Below are positions 25,945-34,382 of a stretch of 64,000 bases of DNA, in pieces (the first letter of the stretch is position 1; every line of letters begins with the position of its first letter). Under the pieces are notes generated by a model, which saw nothing but the letters and a program-made list of their open reading frames with translations, was not told the DNA's origin and searched no databases. The position numbers and the translations under genes are program-made. Source of the stretch: Pseudomonadota bacterium (lineage in GTDB: Bacteria; Pseudomonadota; Alphaproteobacteria; Rhizobiales; Hyphomicrobiaceae); the NCBI GenBank assembly GCA_023410905.1, contig JAEYPL010000064.1:62001-126000 (forward strand), given 5' to 3'.

Positions 25945-27207
25945 CTAAGTTGCCCTCTGCATGCTTACGACGTGTCCATAGGGTGGCCGAAAGTGCGTGC
26001 TCGCCTGCTCGGGGAGAACCCAGAGGACCCCATAGGGCATTCCCTCCGGCGGATAGACGATGTCGCCATCAGTCACGATCAGGCAGGCGGTGACGCGGGG
26101 ATCATCGGCGAGCGCCAGCATGGCGGGCGTGAGATCGCTGCCGCCGTAGCCGCTGATCCTATATCCGGCGAGCTCGCTCGGTGAGAGGAGCTCATCCGAT
26201 GTCACCGCCGTGTCGCACTGCACGACGCGGATCTCGTCGACGGCGACGGCATCGCAGAAATCGGCGACCGCGCCGAGCACCCGGGGAATTTCCTCGGTCA
26301 TCGAGCCGGAGGTATCGAGCACCACGTTGAGCATCCAGGATTCCCGCCGACGGCCCGGAAGTACGATGTCGTCGCGGTCTGCGCCACGACGCGACGACCG
26401 TGTGAAGGTCCGCTCGCCGGGCGCGACCGACTCCATCCACTTTTGCAGGCTCAGCTCCCACGGCGTGCGATAGAGGCCGCGCAATGCATCGACGACCTGA
26501 TGCTCGGCGGCCCCCCCAGCAGCGCCTTTCCCCTTCATCGCGCCCATGGCCTTCGCGAGCGCCAGGGCCTTAGCGGCGGCTTCCCGCATGGCCTTGGCGC
26601 GCTCGGCCTGCTCCTCCGCGTCATCAGGGAACAGCTCCTGCTCGAGCTTGTCATCGAGGACGTCGCCCGCGTCCTGCTGGGGCGGTGGAGGCTGTCCGCT
26701 CCCCGTGCCGAACACGCGGCGCGCCGTCACAGGTTCACCCTCGAAGACGCGTGTCTTTGATGCCATGTGATCCGCATTCCTGCGCATCTCCAGCACGATC
26801 TGCTCGGCGGATTTCTCTCGCGCACCCGGCATGTCCAGCCCGCCGGCGGGGATCGAGGTGAAGCCCAGCTCGACACGCAGAATGTCATTGATGATGTAGT
26901 CATGCGCGTAGTTGAACTCGAGCAGCCCGCTGCCCTTGGCGCGATCATGCGTCCGCAGTGCGAGATGCAGAAGCTCATGGGCGAGCACGAAGATGAGCTC
27001 GTTGTCCTTCAGCCGTGCGGCAAAGTCGGGGTTCACCACCAGCCGGCCGGAGGCGAACACGCCCATGGTCGGCACCCGCGCGTCTATGCTCACGCGCACG
27101 GCCGCGGCAAGCCCGGCGAGATGCGGCAAGGGAGCCGTAACGAGGCGCAAGCCACGCGCGATCCGGTCCAGCGTTGCGCGCTCGGATGGGACTCTCTGCG
27201 TCGTCAC
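25945..27207 (-). CDS. Metallopeptidase-like (DUF2201) protein with VWA-like domain
   Basis: 420 residues from a GTG at 27207 that overlaps the MoxR stop (GTGA). Residues 77-81 are HELLH, a zinc-metallopeptidase HExxH motif. A Glu/Ala-rich linker follows, then a C-terminal VWA-like domain with the metal-site motif LDTSGSM and later VTDGDIVYPPEG. This two-domain architecture is that of DUF2201 proteins paired with MoxR AAA+ ATPases. The MoxR partner probably remodels or loads it. The longer frame to 27267 runs into MoxR and is not favoured. Confidence 0.85.
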   Translation of the reverse strand: MTTQRVPSERATLDRIARGLRLVTAPLPHLAGLAAAVRVSIDARVPTMGVFASGRLVVNPDFAARLKDNELIFVLAHELLHLALRTHDRAKGSGLLEFNYAHDYIINDILRVELGFTSIPAGGLDMPGAREKSAEQIVLEMRRNADHMASKTRVFEGEPVTARRVFGTGSGQPPPPQQDAGDVLDDKLEQELFPDDAEEQAERAKAMREAAAKALALAKAMGAMKGKGAAGGAAEHQVVDALRGLYRTPWELSLQKWMESVAPGERTFTRSSRRGADRDDIVLPGRRRESWMLNVVLDTSGSMTEEIPRVLGAVADFCDAVAVDEIRVVQCDTAVTSDELLSPSELAGYRISGYGGSDLTPAMLALADDPRVTACLIVTDGDIVYPPEGMPYGVLWVLPEQASTHFRPPYGHVVSMQRAT

Positions 27208-28238
27208 AGCGCTGTCACCTGCTTGAGAAGGTCGAACATGGCGCGGTCGGCCCCGAGTGCCCCCCACGGTTCCACCAGATCGCTGACCACAGTGAGCTGC
27301 TGTTCGGGCAACAGCGCACGCAGGAAGCGGTTCACGGTGCGCGGCTTGATGTGCGACAGCCGCCCGTCGCGGACGTGCTGGCGGATGCAGTTGAGGACGA
27401 ACCAGCGCGCCGCGTCGGTCTTCGGCAGCAAGTCCGGATGAATGATGTAATCCTCGATGGGGCGCATGGTGCCGATCTGCTCCTCGGCGAGCGCGCAGAA
27501 CACCGCCGCATCCTCCGCCGACAGCCGGCCGAATGCCAGGGCGCGCCGGGTCTCGCGTGTGAGGATGCCGGCGCGTTCCGCGAGGTCGAGCGCGCGCGAG
27601 AGGTGCACCCAGGCGCGCGGCGTCGAGAACGGCACCGGCTCGGCCGGAACCGGGCGCATAAGCGCATCAGGCATATGGGCAATGAAGTTGCGCACATCCG
27701 CGCGCACGCCGCTCTTGACGGCCCATGCCTGCCACTCGTCGACATCGACCCTGAGGTGGAGGATGGTCACGCGGTTCACCAGCGCCGAGCTCATCGAGCG
27801 GACCAGTGCGCGGTCCTGCGCGCGGTTGCCGGCGGCGACAACCCAGGTGCCGGCAGGAAGCGCGTGCTCACCGATGCGCCGCTCCAGAAGCAGCGAGTAG
27901 AAAGCCTTCTGAACGTCCGGCGCACAGGCCGGCAGCTCGTCTAGGAATAGGCAGAACGGTTCCGGATTCTCCGGCAGAAGAATGCGCGGCGGGCAGAACA
28001 CCGAACGCTCGCCGACGATGCGCGGAATACCGCTCACGTCCTCGGGCGCGATCTGGGTGCCGAGGAGCGACCGGCAGGGCAATCCCGCCTCCGCTGCCGC
28101 CTGGGCGACCATCTCCGACTTGCCGACGCCGGGCGGCGACAGGAAGAGGAAGCTCTGCTCATGTGCCATGCACTGAACCAGCTTCTTGGCTTCGCCGAGC
28201 GTGATCGTCTCGTCGTTGGCCGAGCGGATGCTATCCAT
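27204..28238 (-). CDS. MoxR-family AAA+ ATPase
   Basis: 344 residues from the ATG at 28238 with GGAGG upstream. Walker A is PPGVGKSEM (after LFLS), Walker B is FCLFLDELPA, sensor 1 is VVAAGNRAQD, and an Arg-finger region lies at SALVNRV. This is the MoxR branch of AAA+ ATPases, which act as chaperones for VWA-domain partners. It is the first gene of a six-gene minus-strand operon. Residues before the ATG in the longer frame from 28325 lack conservation. Confidence 0.88.
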   Translation of the reverse strand: MDSIRSANDETITLGEAKKLVQCMAHEQSFLFLSPPGVGKSEMVAQAAAEAGLPCRSLLGTQIAPEDVSGIPRIVGERSVFCPPRILLPENPEPFCLFLDELPACAPDVQKAFYSLLLERRIGEHALPAGTWVVAAGNRAQDRALVRSMSSALVNRVTILHLRVDVDEWQAWAVKSGVRADVRNFIAHMPDALMRPVPAEPVPFSTPRAWVHLSRALDLAERAGILTRETRRALAFGRLSAEDAAVFCALAEEQIGTMRPIEDYIIHPDLLPKTDAARWFVLNCIRQHVRDGRLSHIKPRTVNRFLRALLPEQQLTVVSDLVEPWGALGADRAMFDLLKQVTAL

Positions 28239-28674
28239 CGGGGAGGGACCTCCTGCAGCAACAATCGGCGTGATGTAGGGACGGTGAGCTGCAGTACTAG
28301 ACCTGCCGCGAAAATATTCCTGCAAACATGGCCGGGCGATAAATGGCCGTTCATCTATTGCGACCAGCGCGCCCGGCCAAGAGAGGTTGCGTCCGCTTCT
28401 GATGCTGTGGATAGCATTCTTTACCCAGTCCGAAGACGGGCATGGCTGCAGTGGCGTGCGCCATCGAGGTCGATGACGTCATGGAGATTGCCGACGATCG
28501 AGATCTGATGGTTGACGAAGCCCATCCGATCCCGGACGTGACCGCCGGTGCGGAAATTACCGCCGGTCGCGCTTACCTGGACGGCAGCTATTCGGAGTGG
28601 CTGTGCGAGAACGCCCAATGCACCGGCTTCCGGAGCGAGCGAAGCGCTTCACGTGCCCATGCGAGCCCTGACCG
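28239..28674. other. Intergenic region with integrase relic
   Basis: 436 bases upstream of the MoxR operon. It should carry that operon's promoter. On the plus strand, 28460-28507 reads AIEVDDVMEIADDRDL, a diverged copy of the integrase-end relic at 8380-8430. The rest holds short frames without support. Confidence 0.45.
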
Positions 28675-30105
28675 TCATGGCGTCGCGAGATGCGAGACAT
28701 TCTTCACGACGGTATACTCCTGAAGGCCTTCGACACCGCCCTCACGGCCGATGCCGCTGTCCTTAACGCCGCCGAATGGCGTCTCCGCGCTCGATGCGAC
28801 GAAGTGATTGATCGAGAGGTTACCGACTTCAATTTCCTGCGATAGCCGCTCGGCATTCGACGCCGAGTTGGTGAAGGCGTAGCCCGCGAGCCCGTAGGGT
28901 ACGGAGTTTGCCTTCTCGATAGCCTCGTCGAGATTCTTGACGCGGCTTACCAGCGCCAGCGGCCCGAACGGCTCTTCGCGCATGGCGCGCGCATCATCCG
29001 GCACGTCAGCGACGACGGTCAGCGGGAAGAAGTAGCCGTTGTTACCAACGCGTGCACCACCCGTCGTGATCCGCGCGCCCTTGGCTTTCGCGTCGGCGAC
29101 AAACATCTCCATCGCGGCGATGCGGCGGTCGTTGGCGAGCGGGCCGAGCTGCACCGATGGATCGAGGCTATTGCCGACCTTCAGAGACGCTGCTTTCTCG
29201 GTGAAGGCTGCGGTGAACTTGTCGTAGATCCTCTCTTCGACAAAGAAGCGCGTAGGCGAGACGCAAACCTGGCCGGCATTGCGCGACTTTCCGATGGCAG
29301 AGGCCGCGCCGGCTTTGGCGAGATCGACATCGTCGCACACGATGACAGGCGAATGGCCGCCGAGCTCCATGATCGCCGGCTTCATGTGCGCGCCGCACAT
29401 CGCCGAGAGATGCTTGCCGACAGGGACGGAGCCAGTGAACGTGATGAGCCGCACCGAGGGCTGCGGGATTAAATACTCGGAAATCTCCGACGGCTTGCCG
29501 AACACGAGATTGAGCACGCCGGCAGGAAGGCCAGCATCGGCGAACGCTTTGACGAGCTGGAAGGCACCGGCCGGCGTCTCTTCCGAAGCCTTCAGGATGA
29601 TCGAACAGCCCGCACCAAGCGCACCGCCCACCTTGCGTGCCGGTGAGCTGAAGGGGAAGTTCCATGGAGAGAACGCGGCGACGACACCAATGGGTTGGCG
29701 CAGAACCGAGTGGCGCATGCCCGGCTCGCTCGGGATGATGCGGCCGTACACGCGACGGCCCTCCTGCGCGTCCCACTCAATGATCTCTGCTGCTCGAACA
29801 ATTTCGAGGCGCGCCTGAGCGATGGGTTTGCCCTGCTCCAGCGTCATGGCGACAGCCATTTCCTCGGCGCGCTGGCGGATCAGCGCAGTCGCCTTGTAGA
29901 TGATCTCGGCACGCGCTGAGGGCGATGTGCGCGACCAGATCTTGAAACCTTTTTCGGCGGCGGCAAGGGCGTCATCCAGATCGGCGGTGGTGGCATGCGG
30001 GACAGTCCCCAGCACGCTCTCGTCTGCTGGATTGAGCACCGGCTGGCCTGAGCGGCTGCGCCACTCGCCGCCGATGTAGAGTTTGAGCTCCGGATACTGA
30101 GACAT
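28675..30105 (-). CDS. gabD: NAD(P)-dependent succinate-semialdehyde dehydrogenase-type aldehyde dehydrogenase
   Basis: 476 residues from the ATG at 30105, which has AAGGA 8 bases upstream; that site overlaps an ATG at 30120 that is less likely. Aldehyde-dehydrogenase hallmarks are FSPWNFP, the catalytic Glu in MELGGHSPVIV, the catalytic Cys in NAGQVCVSPTRF, and EEPFGPLALV near the C-terminus. The sequence is closest to GabD-type enzymes that oxidise succinate semialdehyde to succinate. It stands alone, so the in vivo substrate is uncertain. Confidence 0.85.
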   Translation of the reverse strand: MSQYPELKLYIGGEWRSRSGQPVLNPADESVLGTVPHATTADLDDALAAAEKGFKIWSRTSPSARAEIIYKATALIRQRAEEMAVAMTLEQGKPIAQARLEIVRAAEIIEWDAQEGRRVYGRIIPSEPGMRHSVLRQPIGVVAAFSPWNFPFSSPARKVGGALGAGCSIILKASEETPAGAFQLVKAFADAGLPAGVLNLVFGKPSEISEYLIPQPSVRLITFTGSVPVGKHLSAMCGAHMKPAIMELGGHSPVIVCDDVDLAKAGAASAIGKSRNAGQVCVSPTRFFVEERIYDKFTAAFTEKAASLKVGNSLDPSVQLGPLANDRRIAAMEMFVADAKAKGARITTGGARVGNNGYFFPLTVVADVPDDARAMREEPFGPLALVSRVKNLDEAIEKANSVPYGLAGYAFTNSASNAERLSQEIEVGNLSINHFVASSAETPFGGVKDSGIGREGGVEGLQEYTVVKNVSHLATP

Positions 30106-30555
30106 TTTTCGTTCCTTCATTGGAGAGCGGCACCTGCTGCGCCGCCTCGTCTTTGACCGCCACGCGCGGGCAGGCGCCGTTTAACGGCGTAGCTACCCAG
30201 ACTTTAGGCGTTCGATTGCGTTACTCCATAGACCACCGCCGGATTGTACGTGAACCCGACCACTGACCTGGCTCTTACAAAGAAGCGCCTATTTTGTCAC
30301 ACGGGTTATATTCCAATGAACATATCGTGGGAAGCGGGCATCGAAGATCGATGCCTCTAAAACCGGCAGAGCCGCGCTTCAGCCGAGAGCAGACGCACCG
30401 CCAAGAATTGGAGTCTGACGAAGCGTGCCTCGTCGCGCCTCGGGATCGCAGGCATGAGTTCGCCGCCGATGAACCTGGATCGTTGTATTTAATTGCATAT
30501 ATCGTTGAAGTCTGCTCGATTGTGCCTCCTTCTCGGAGAAGTTGGAGGTCCGCCC
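30106..30555. other. Intergenic region upstream of the molbindin operon
   Basis: 450 bases between gabD and mop, divergently flanked. No gene is supported. The last 80 bases hold the candidate Mo-box annotated separately. Confidence 0.45.
30479..30506 (+). promoter_or_regulatory. Candidate Mo-box (ModE/MopA-type operator)
   Basis: Half sites ATCGTTGTATT (30479-30489) and CATATATCGTT (30496-30506) are separated by 6 bases. Against the remembered molybdate-box halves ATCGCTATATA and TATATAACGAT each half matches at 8 of 11 positions. It lies 49 bases before the molbindin start, where an operator would overlap the promoter. No ModE gene is in the window. The match is imperfect and judged by eye. 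Confidence 0.45.
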
Positions 30556-30765
30556 ATGAAGATCAGCGCGCGCAATAGGCTCAAAGGCAAGATCGTCGAG
30601 GTCAAGAAGGGCGCCACCACGGCTCACGTTCGGCTGGATATCGGCGACACGATCGTAACAGCCTCGATCACCAACGAGGCTGTCGACGAACTGGGCCTCT
30701 CGGTTTGCAAGGAGGCGTACGCGGTCGTGAAAGCCTCTGACGTGATGATCGCGGTCGATGGCTGA
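30556..30765 (+). CDS. mop: Molbindin (TOBE/Mop domain molybdate-binding protein)
   Basis: 69 residues, the exact size of single-domain Mop proteins: MKISARNRLKGKIVEVKKGA, then TAHVRLDIGDTIVTASITNE and a C-terminal KASDVMIAVD. These bind molybdate or tungstate in oligomers and store or sense it. It leads a plus-strand operon with a TrmO-like protein and a BtuCDF-type importer. A possible Mo-box lies upstream. The start at 30556 follows GGAGG at 8-9 bases. Confidence 0.88.
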   Translation: MKISARNRLKGKIVEVKKGATTAHVRLDIGDTIVTASITNEAVDELGLSVCKEAYAVVKASDVMIAVDG

Positions 30766-30776
30766 GGTTCAGCTGT

Positions 30777-31274
30777 ATGGTGCGCCTCAACGAGATCCGT
30801 GACGCTGAACAGGCGGTGACGCCGCCATCGGCGTTCGATGCAGGAATTTACTTCATCGGCCAATGCCGAACGCCATGGACCGATCGCTTGAAGTGCCCGC
30901 GTCAGGGGCGGCTCGACGGTCCGTTGTGCCGCATCGAGGTTTTCGAGCCTTGGGTTGCGGCGCTGGATGGCATCGCCGAGTTCGAGCGCCTGGAAGTCTT
31001 GTACTGGCTTCACGAGTCCCGTCGTGACCTCGTCCGCCAGAGCCCGCGCAATGACGGCAACTCTCGCGGCACCTTCAGCCTGCGCACGCCCGTGCGGCCA
31101 AATCCTATCGGCACGCACATCGTACAGCTCGTTGGTATTGAAGCTCCTGTTCTGCACGTGCGCGGCCTCGACTGCCTCGACGGTACGCCACTGATCGATC
31201 TCAAGCCGGACCGCACACTGTTCACGCCGATAGCTCCGCGCCAGCTCGGAGACGATCAGGTAGGAGACGCGTAA
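30777..31274 (+). CDS. TrmO/TsaA-like SAM-dependent methyltransferase
   Basis: 165 residues of the UPF0066 (TrmO/VirR) family: CPRQGRLDGPLCRIEVFEPW, then the signature SLRTPVRPNPIGTHIVQLVG and LDCLDGTPLIDLKP. TrmO methylates t6A37 of tRNA, but many members, including ones near metal-uptake genes, lack a demonstrated role. It begins 11 bases after mop, and its stop overlaps the next start (TAATG), so it belongs to this operon. Whether it modifies tRNA or a metal-related small molecule is open. Confidence 0.82.
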   Translation: MVRLNEIRDAEQAVTPPSAFDAGIYFIGQCRTPWTDRLKCPRQGRLDGPLCRIEVFEPWVAALDGIAEFERLEVLYWLHESRRDLVRQSPRNDGNSRGTFSLRTPVRPNPIGTHIVQLVGIEAPVLHVRGLDCLDGTPLIDLKPDRTLFTPIAPRQLGDDQVGDA

Positions 31275-32338
31275 TGACCGCGATCTATCGGTGGATGCTG
31301 GCTCTCGCGCTCGCCATCACACTGATTGAGCCGCTCGCCGCGCGGACGGTGAGCGACTCGGCCGGACGTACGGTTATTGTACCGGGCCGCATTTTGAAGG
31401 TTATGGCGGCAGGACCGCCCGCGTCCGCAGTTATCTATTCTCTCGTACCTGAAGCGATGGTTGGATGGCAGCGCGCACCGCGCAAGGAAGAGCTTCCCTA
31501 CCTCGCCCCCTCTACTCACACGCTGCCAGAACTCGGTCGGCTCACCGGGCGCGGCGATACAGCGAACGTCGAAGTCGTGATCAAAGCCAATCCAGATCTC
31601 GTCGTCGACTTCGGCTCCGTACGCCCGACATTTGCATCGCTTGCGGACTCCGTGCAGAGCCGCACTGGAATTCCCTATGTGCTCATAGACGGCCGCTTCG
31701 AAGCGACGCCAGCATCGCTGAGGCTGCTTGGCTCCATTCTCGGCGTCAATGAGCGTGCCGAACACTTGGCACGATACGCCGAGGATCTGCTGCGCCGGGT
31801 CGATACGTTAGTCGCGGGCATCCCGGAGGAAAGTCGGCCGCGTGTCTACCTCGCACGTGGACCTGAAGGGCTGGAGACTGGCCTGCGCGGCTCTATCAAT
31901 ACGGAGATCATCGAACGTGCCGGTGGCGGCAATGTCGCCGTCGCCGACGACGTCCGTCGCGGCATCGTCAATGTTTCGCCGGAGCAGATCCTATTGTGGA
32001 AGCCCGAGGTGATCGTGACCTGGGAGCGTGGCTTCTTCGAGAAGGTGACGCAGCGGCCTGACAGCATCTGGCAATCGGTGCCGGCCGTAACAGGCAAACG
32101 CGTTTATCTCGCGCCGACGGCGCCCTTCGGCTGGATCGACGGACCGCCATCCGTCAATCGACTGATCGGCCTCGCGTGGCTCGCAAATCTGTTGCACGGC
32201 GAGCGCTTTCCCTTCGACATCCGCGAGGAGACGCGCAAATTCTATAAACTCTTCTATCATGTCGAACTCAGCAATTCCGATCTCGAGACCTTGATCGCAT
32301 GGGCGGACGGCAAGCCACCGGCGAACGCAACACGTTGA
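31274..32338 (+). CDS. Periplasmic binding protein of BtuF/FecB/MolA type
   Basis: 354 residues with a signal peptide (MTAIYRWMLALALAITLIEP) and then SDSAGRTVIVPGRILKVMAA, typical of class III binding proteins for metal chelates, cobalamin and, for MolA, molybdate/tungstate. A conserved region IIERAGGGNVAVADDVRRGI and a C-terminal WLANLLHGERFPFDI are also visible. The molbindin in the same operon favours molybdate or tungstate over iron-siderophore. Confidence 0.85.
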   Translation: MTAIYRWMLALALAITLIEPLAARTVSDSAGRTVIVPGRILKVMAAGPPASAVIYSLVPEAMVGWQRAPRKEELPYLAPSTHTLPELGRLTGRGDTANVEVVIKANPDLVVDFGSVRPTFASLADSVQSRTGIPYVLIDGRFEATPASLRLLGSILGVNERAEHLARYAEDLLRRVDTLVAGIPEESRPRVYLARGPEGLETGLRGSINTEIIERAGGGNVAVADDVRRGIVNVSPEQILLWKPEVIVTWERGFFEKVTQRPDSIWQSVPAVTGKRVYLAPTAPFGWIDGPPSVNRLIGLAWLANLLHGERFPFDIREETRKFYKLFYHVELSNSDLETLIAWADGKPPANATR

Positions 32339-33348
32339 CGGAGCGCCACGGCGCATCTCTCGTCGTGCCTGCCTTGGCCGTCATATTGCTGGCATCGATC
32401 TTCATCGCCATGACGATCGGCGCCTACCCAGTGACACTCGACGGCGCGCTCAGTGCACTCGCCCGTCTTTGGTCAGGCGAGAGCGCGCAGTCCGCCGAGG
32501 AGCGCGTGCTGCTGAACATCCGCGGACCGCGCGTGCTGGCAGGCATCATGGTGGGCGCGGCGCTCGCGGGGGCAGGTGCTGTCTACCAGGGCCTGTTTCG
32601 CAATCCTCTCGTTTCTCCGGACATTCTCGGCGTATCTGCCGGCGCTGGCTTCGGAGCGGTGGTGGGCATCTTTCTGTCGCTGCCGCTTGCCGCGATCCAG
32701 GGCCTCGCCTTCGTTGGAGGGCTCGCGACCGTTACTCTTGTTTACGCCGTCGCGAGTGCCGTGCGCGGGCGCGATCCGACTCTCGTTCTAGTGCTCGGCG
32801 GCGTGGTTGTCGGCGCGCTCGCCGGCGCCGGCATCTCACTCATGAAGATCCTCGCCGATCCCTATGATCAACTTCCGGCGATCACCTTCTGGCTCCTCGG
32901 CAGCCTTGCCAGTACGCGCGGCGGCGAGATTGCGAGCGCACTGCCGATCTTGCTCGTCGGCCTCGCATCGCTCATCCTCCTGCGCTGGCGCATCAATGTG
33001 CTCTCGCTCGGTGACGAGGAGGCAAAATCACTCGGCGTCGAGGCTGGCCGCGTGCGCACGGTCGTCATTGCCGCATCGACTTTGATCACGGCGAGCGTCG
33101 TCGCCATCTCGGGCGTCATCGGTTGGGTCGGCCTTGTGGTGCCGCACATTGCGCGCATGATGGTTGGCCCCAACTTCGAGCGGCTGCTCCCCGCATCGAT
33201 GCTCATGGGCGCAGCTTATCTGGTACTCGTCGATACACTCGCGCGATCCATCGCCCGTATAGAGGTGCCGATCGGCATCCTCACCGCTGTTGTCGGCGCC
33301 CCATTTTTCCTGTGGCTGTTGTGGCGCGGCCGGCATGGATGGTCGTGA
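32299..33348 (+). CDS. BtuC/FecCD-family permease
   Basis: Up to 349 residues with about ten membrane helices and the family motifs RGPRVLAGIMVGAALAGAGA, then YQGLFRNPLVSPDILGVSAG and GVIGWVGLVVPHIARMMVG. Two starts are possible: ATG 32299, overlapping the binding-protein gene by 40 bases, or TTG 32335, which overlaps its stop as TTGA. The extra 12 residues carry no conserved feature. It forms the channel of the type II importer. Confidence 0.87.
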   Translation: MGGRQATGERNTLTERHGASLVVPALAVILLASIFIAMTIGAYPVTLDGALSALARLWSGESAQSAEERVLLNIRGPRVLAGIMVGAALAGAGAVYQGLFRNPLVSPDILGVSAGAGFGAVVGIFLSLPLAAIQGLAFVGGLATVTLVYAVASAVRGRDPTLVLVLGGVVVGALAGAGISLMKILADPYDQLPAITFWLLGSLASTRGGEIASALPILLVGLASLILLRWRINVLSLGDEEAKSLGVEAGRVRTVVIAASTLITASVVAISGVIGWVGLVVPHIARMMVGPNFERLLPASMLMGAAYLVLVDTLARSIARIEVPIGILTAVVGAPFFLWLLWRGRHGWS

Positions 33349-34121
33349 TGCGCCTCGAAGCAACTGATCTGTCATACGGCTATCCGGAACACCCTGTCGG
33401 GGCGGGCGTATCGCTGTCGATCGTGCCAGGCGAAGTCATATGCCTCCTCGGCCCCAACGGCTGCGGCAAGACCACGCTCTTCAAAACACTACTCGGGCTG
33501 TTGGCATCTCAAGGAGGCCGCATCTCGCTCGATGGTGATGAGCTCACACATCTGTCACGTACTGAGATCGCTCGCCGCGTCGCCTACGTCCCGCAAGCAC
33601 AAGCGGGCATCTTTCCCTACAACGCGATCGATATTGTCGTGATGGGGCGTACGGCGCACGGCAGTCTGTTCTCCGGACCAACGACCGAGGACAGAAGTCT
33701 CGCACAGCAGGCGCTCGATGATCTGGGCATCGGCGCACTCGCGATGCGCGACATCACGCGCCTCTCCGGCGGCCAGCGCCAGCTCGTCGTTGTCGCGCGT
33801 GCCATCGCGCAAGCGGCCCCGTTGATCATCATGGACGAGCCGACCGCCAGCCTCGACTTCGGAAATCAGGTCGTTGTGCTGCAGAAGATCCGGCAACTCG
33901 CGGATCGCGGCATCGGCGTTCTGCTGTCGACCCACGATCCGGATCATGCCTTCGCTGTCGCCACGCGCGTCGCTCTAATGCAGGAAGGCAAGGTCATCGC
34001 TGCAGGTGCGCCAGCCGAAGTCCTCACACCAGAGCGACTGCGTGACGTCTATAGCGTTGATGTGACCATCGAGCGCCTGGCGGATGGACGCACGGTCTGC
34101 AGTCCGCGATACAGCGCGTAG
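33348..34121 (+). CDS. ABC transporter ATP-binding protein, BtuD/FecE/MolC type
   Basis: 257 residues from the ATG at 33348 (MRLEATDLSYGYPEHP), overlapping the permease stop (TGATG); an ATG at 33339 is also possible. Walker A is GPNGCGKTT, signature LSGGQRQLVVVARAIA, Walker B LIIMDEPTASLD, H-loop STHDPDHAF. It ends the mop operon and energises the importer. Confidence 0.88.
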   Translation: MRLEATDLSYGYPEHPVGAGVSLSIVPGEVICLLGPNGCGKTTLFKTLLGLLASQGGRISLDGDELTHLSRTEIARRVAYVPQAQAGIFPYNAIDIVVMGRTAHGSLFSGPTTEDRSLAQQALDDLGIGALAMRDITRLSGGQRQLVVVARAIAQAAPLIIMDEPTASLDFGNQVVVLQKIRQLADRGIGVLLSTHDPDHAFAVATRVALMQEGKVIAAGAPAEVLTPERLRDVYSVDVTIERLADGRTVCSPRYSA

Positions 34122-34148
34122 TGATGACGCTTTACCTCGCGTCTCTCG

Positions 34149-34271
34149 AGGATATTGAAGCCCGACTTCAAGACGATCGCCGATTTCCGTCGCGACAATG
34201 GCTCCGCGATCCGCAAGGTGTGCCGGCAGTTCGTCGCTCTCTGTCGCCACATCGATCTCCTAGACGCAAGC
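34149..34271 (+). pseudogene. IS1182-family transposase fragment
   Basis: The plus strand reads RILKPDFKTIADFRRDNG followed by SAIRKVCRQFVALCRHIDLL, a conserved N-terminal segment of IS1182-type transposases. No start codon, catalytic residues or inverted repeats are left. The relic lies between the converging importer operon and ssuD and marks an old insertion. Confidence 0.7.
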
Positions 34272-34382
34272 TTTCTATTGAGCGAAAGCAAGCGCGGCCG
34301 TGCTCGTTCTAGCACGTCGGCTTATCCTCAGACTTCTGACGTCGATCTTGCGCGGTCTTCGTCGGCGGCCACTGTTAGCGGC

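Noticed and set aside
30294..30578. A 94-residue frame before mop
   Set aside because: Spans the candidate operator and promoter, has no conserved features, and overlaps the mop start in another frame.
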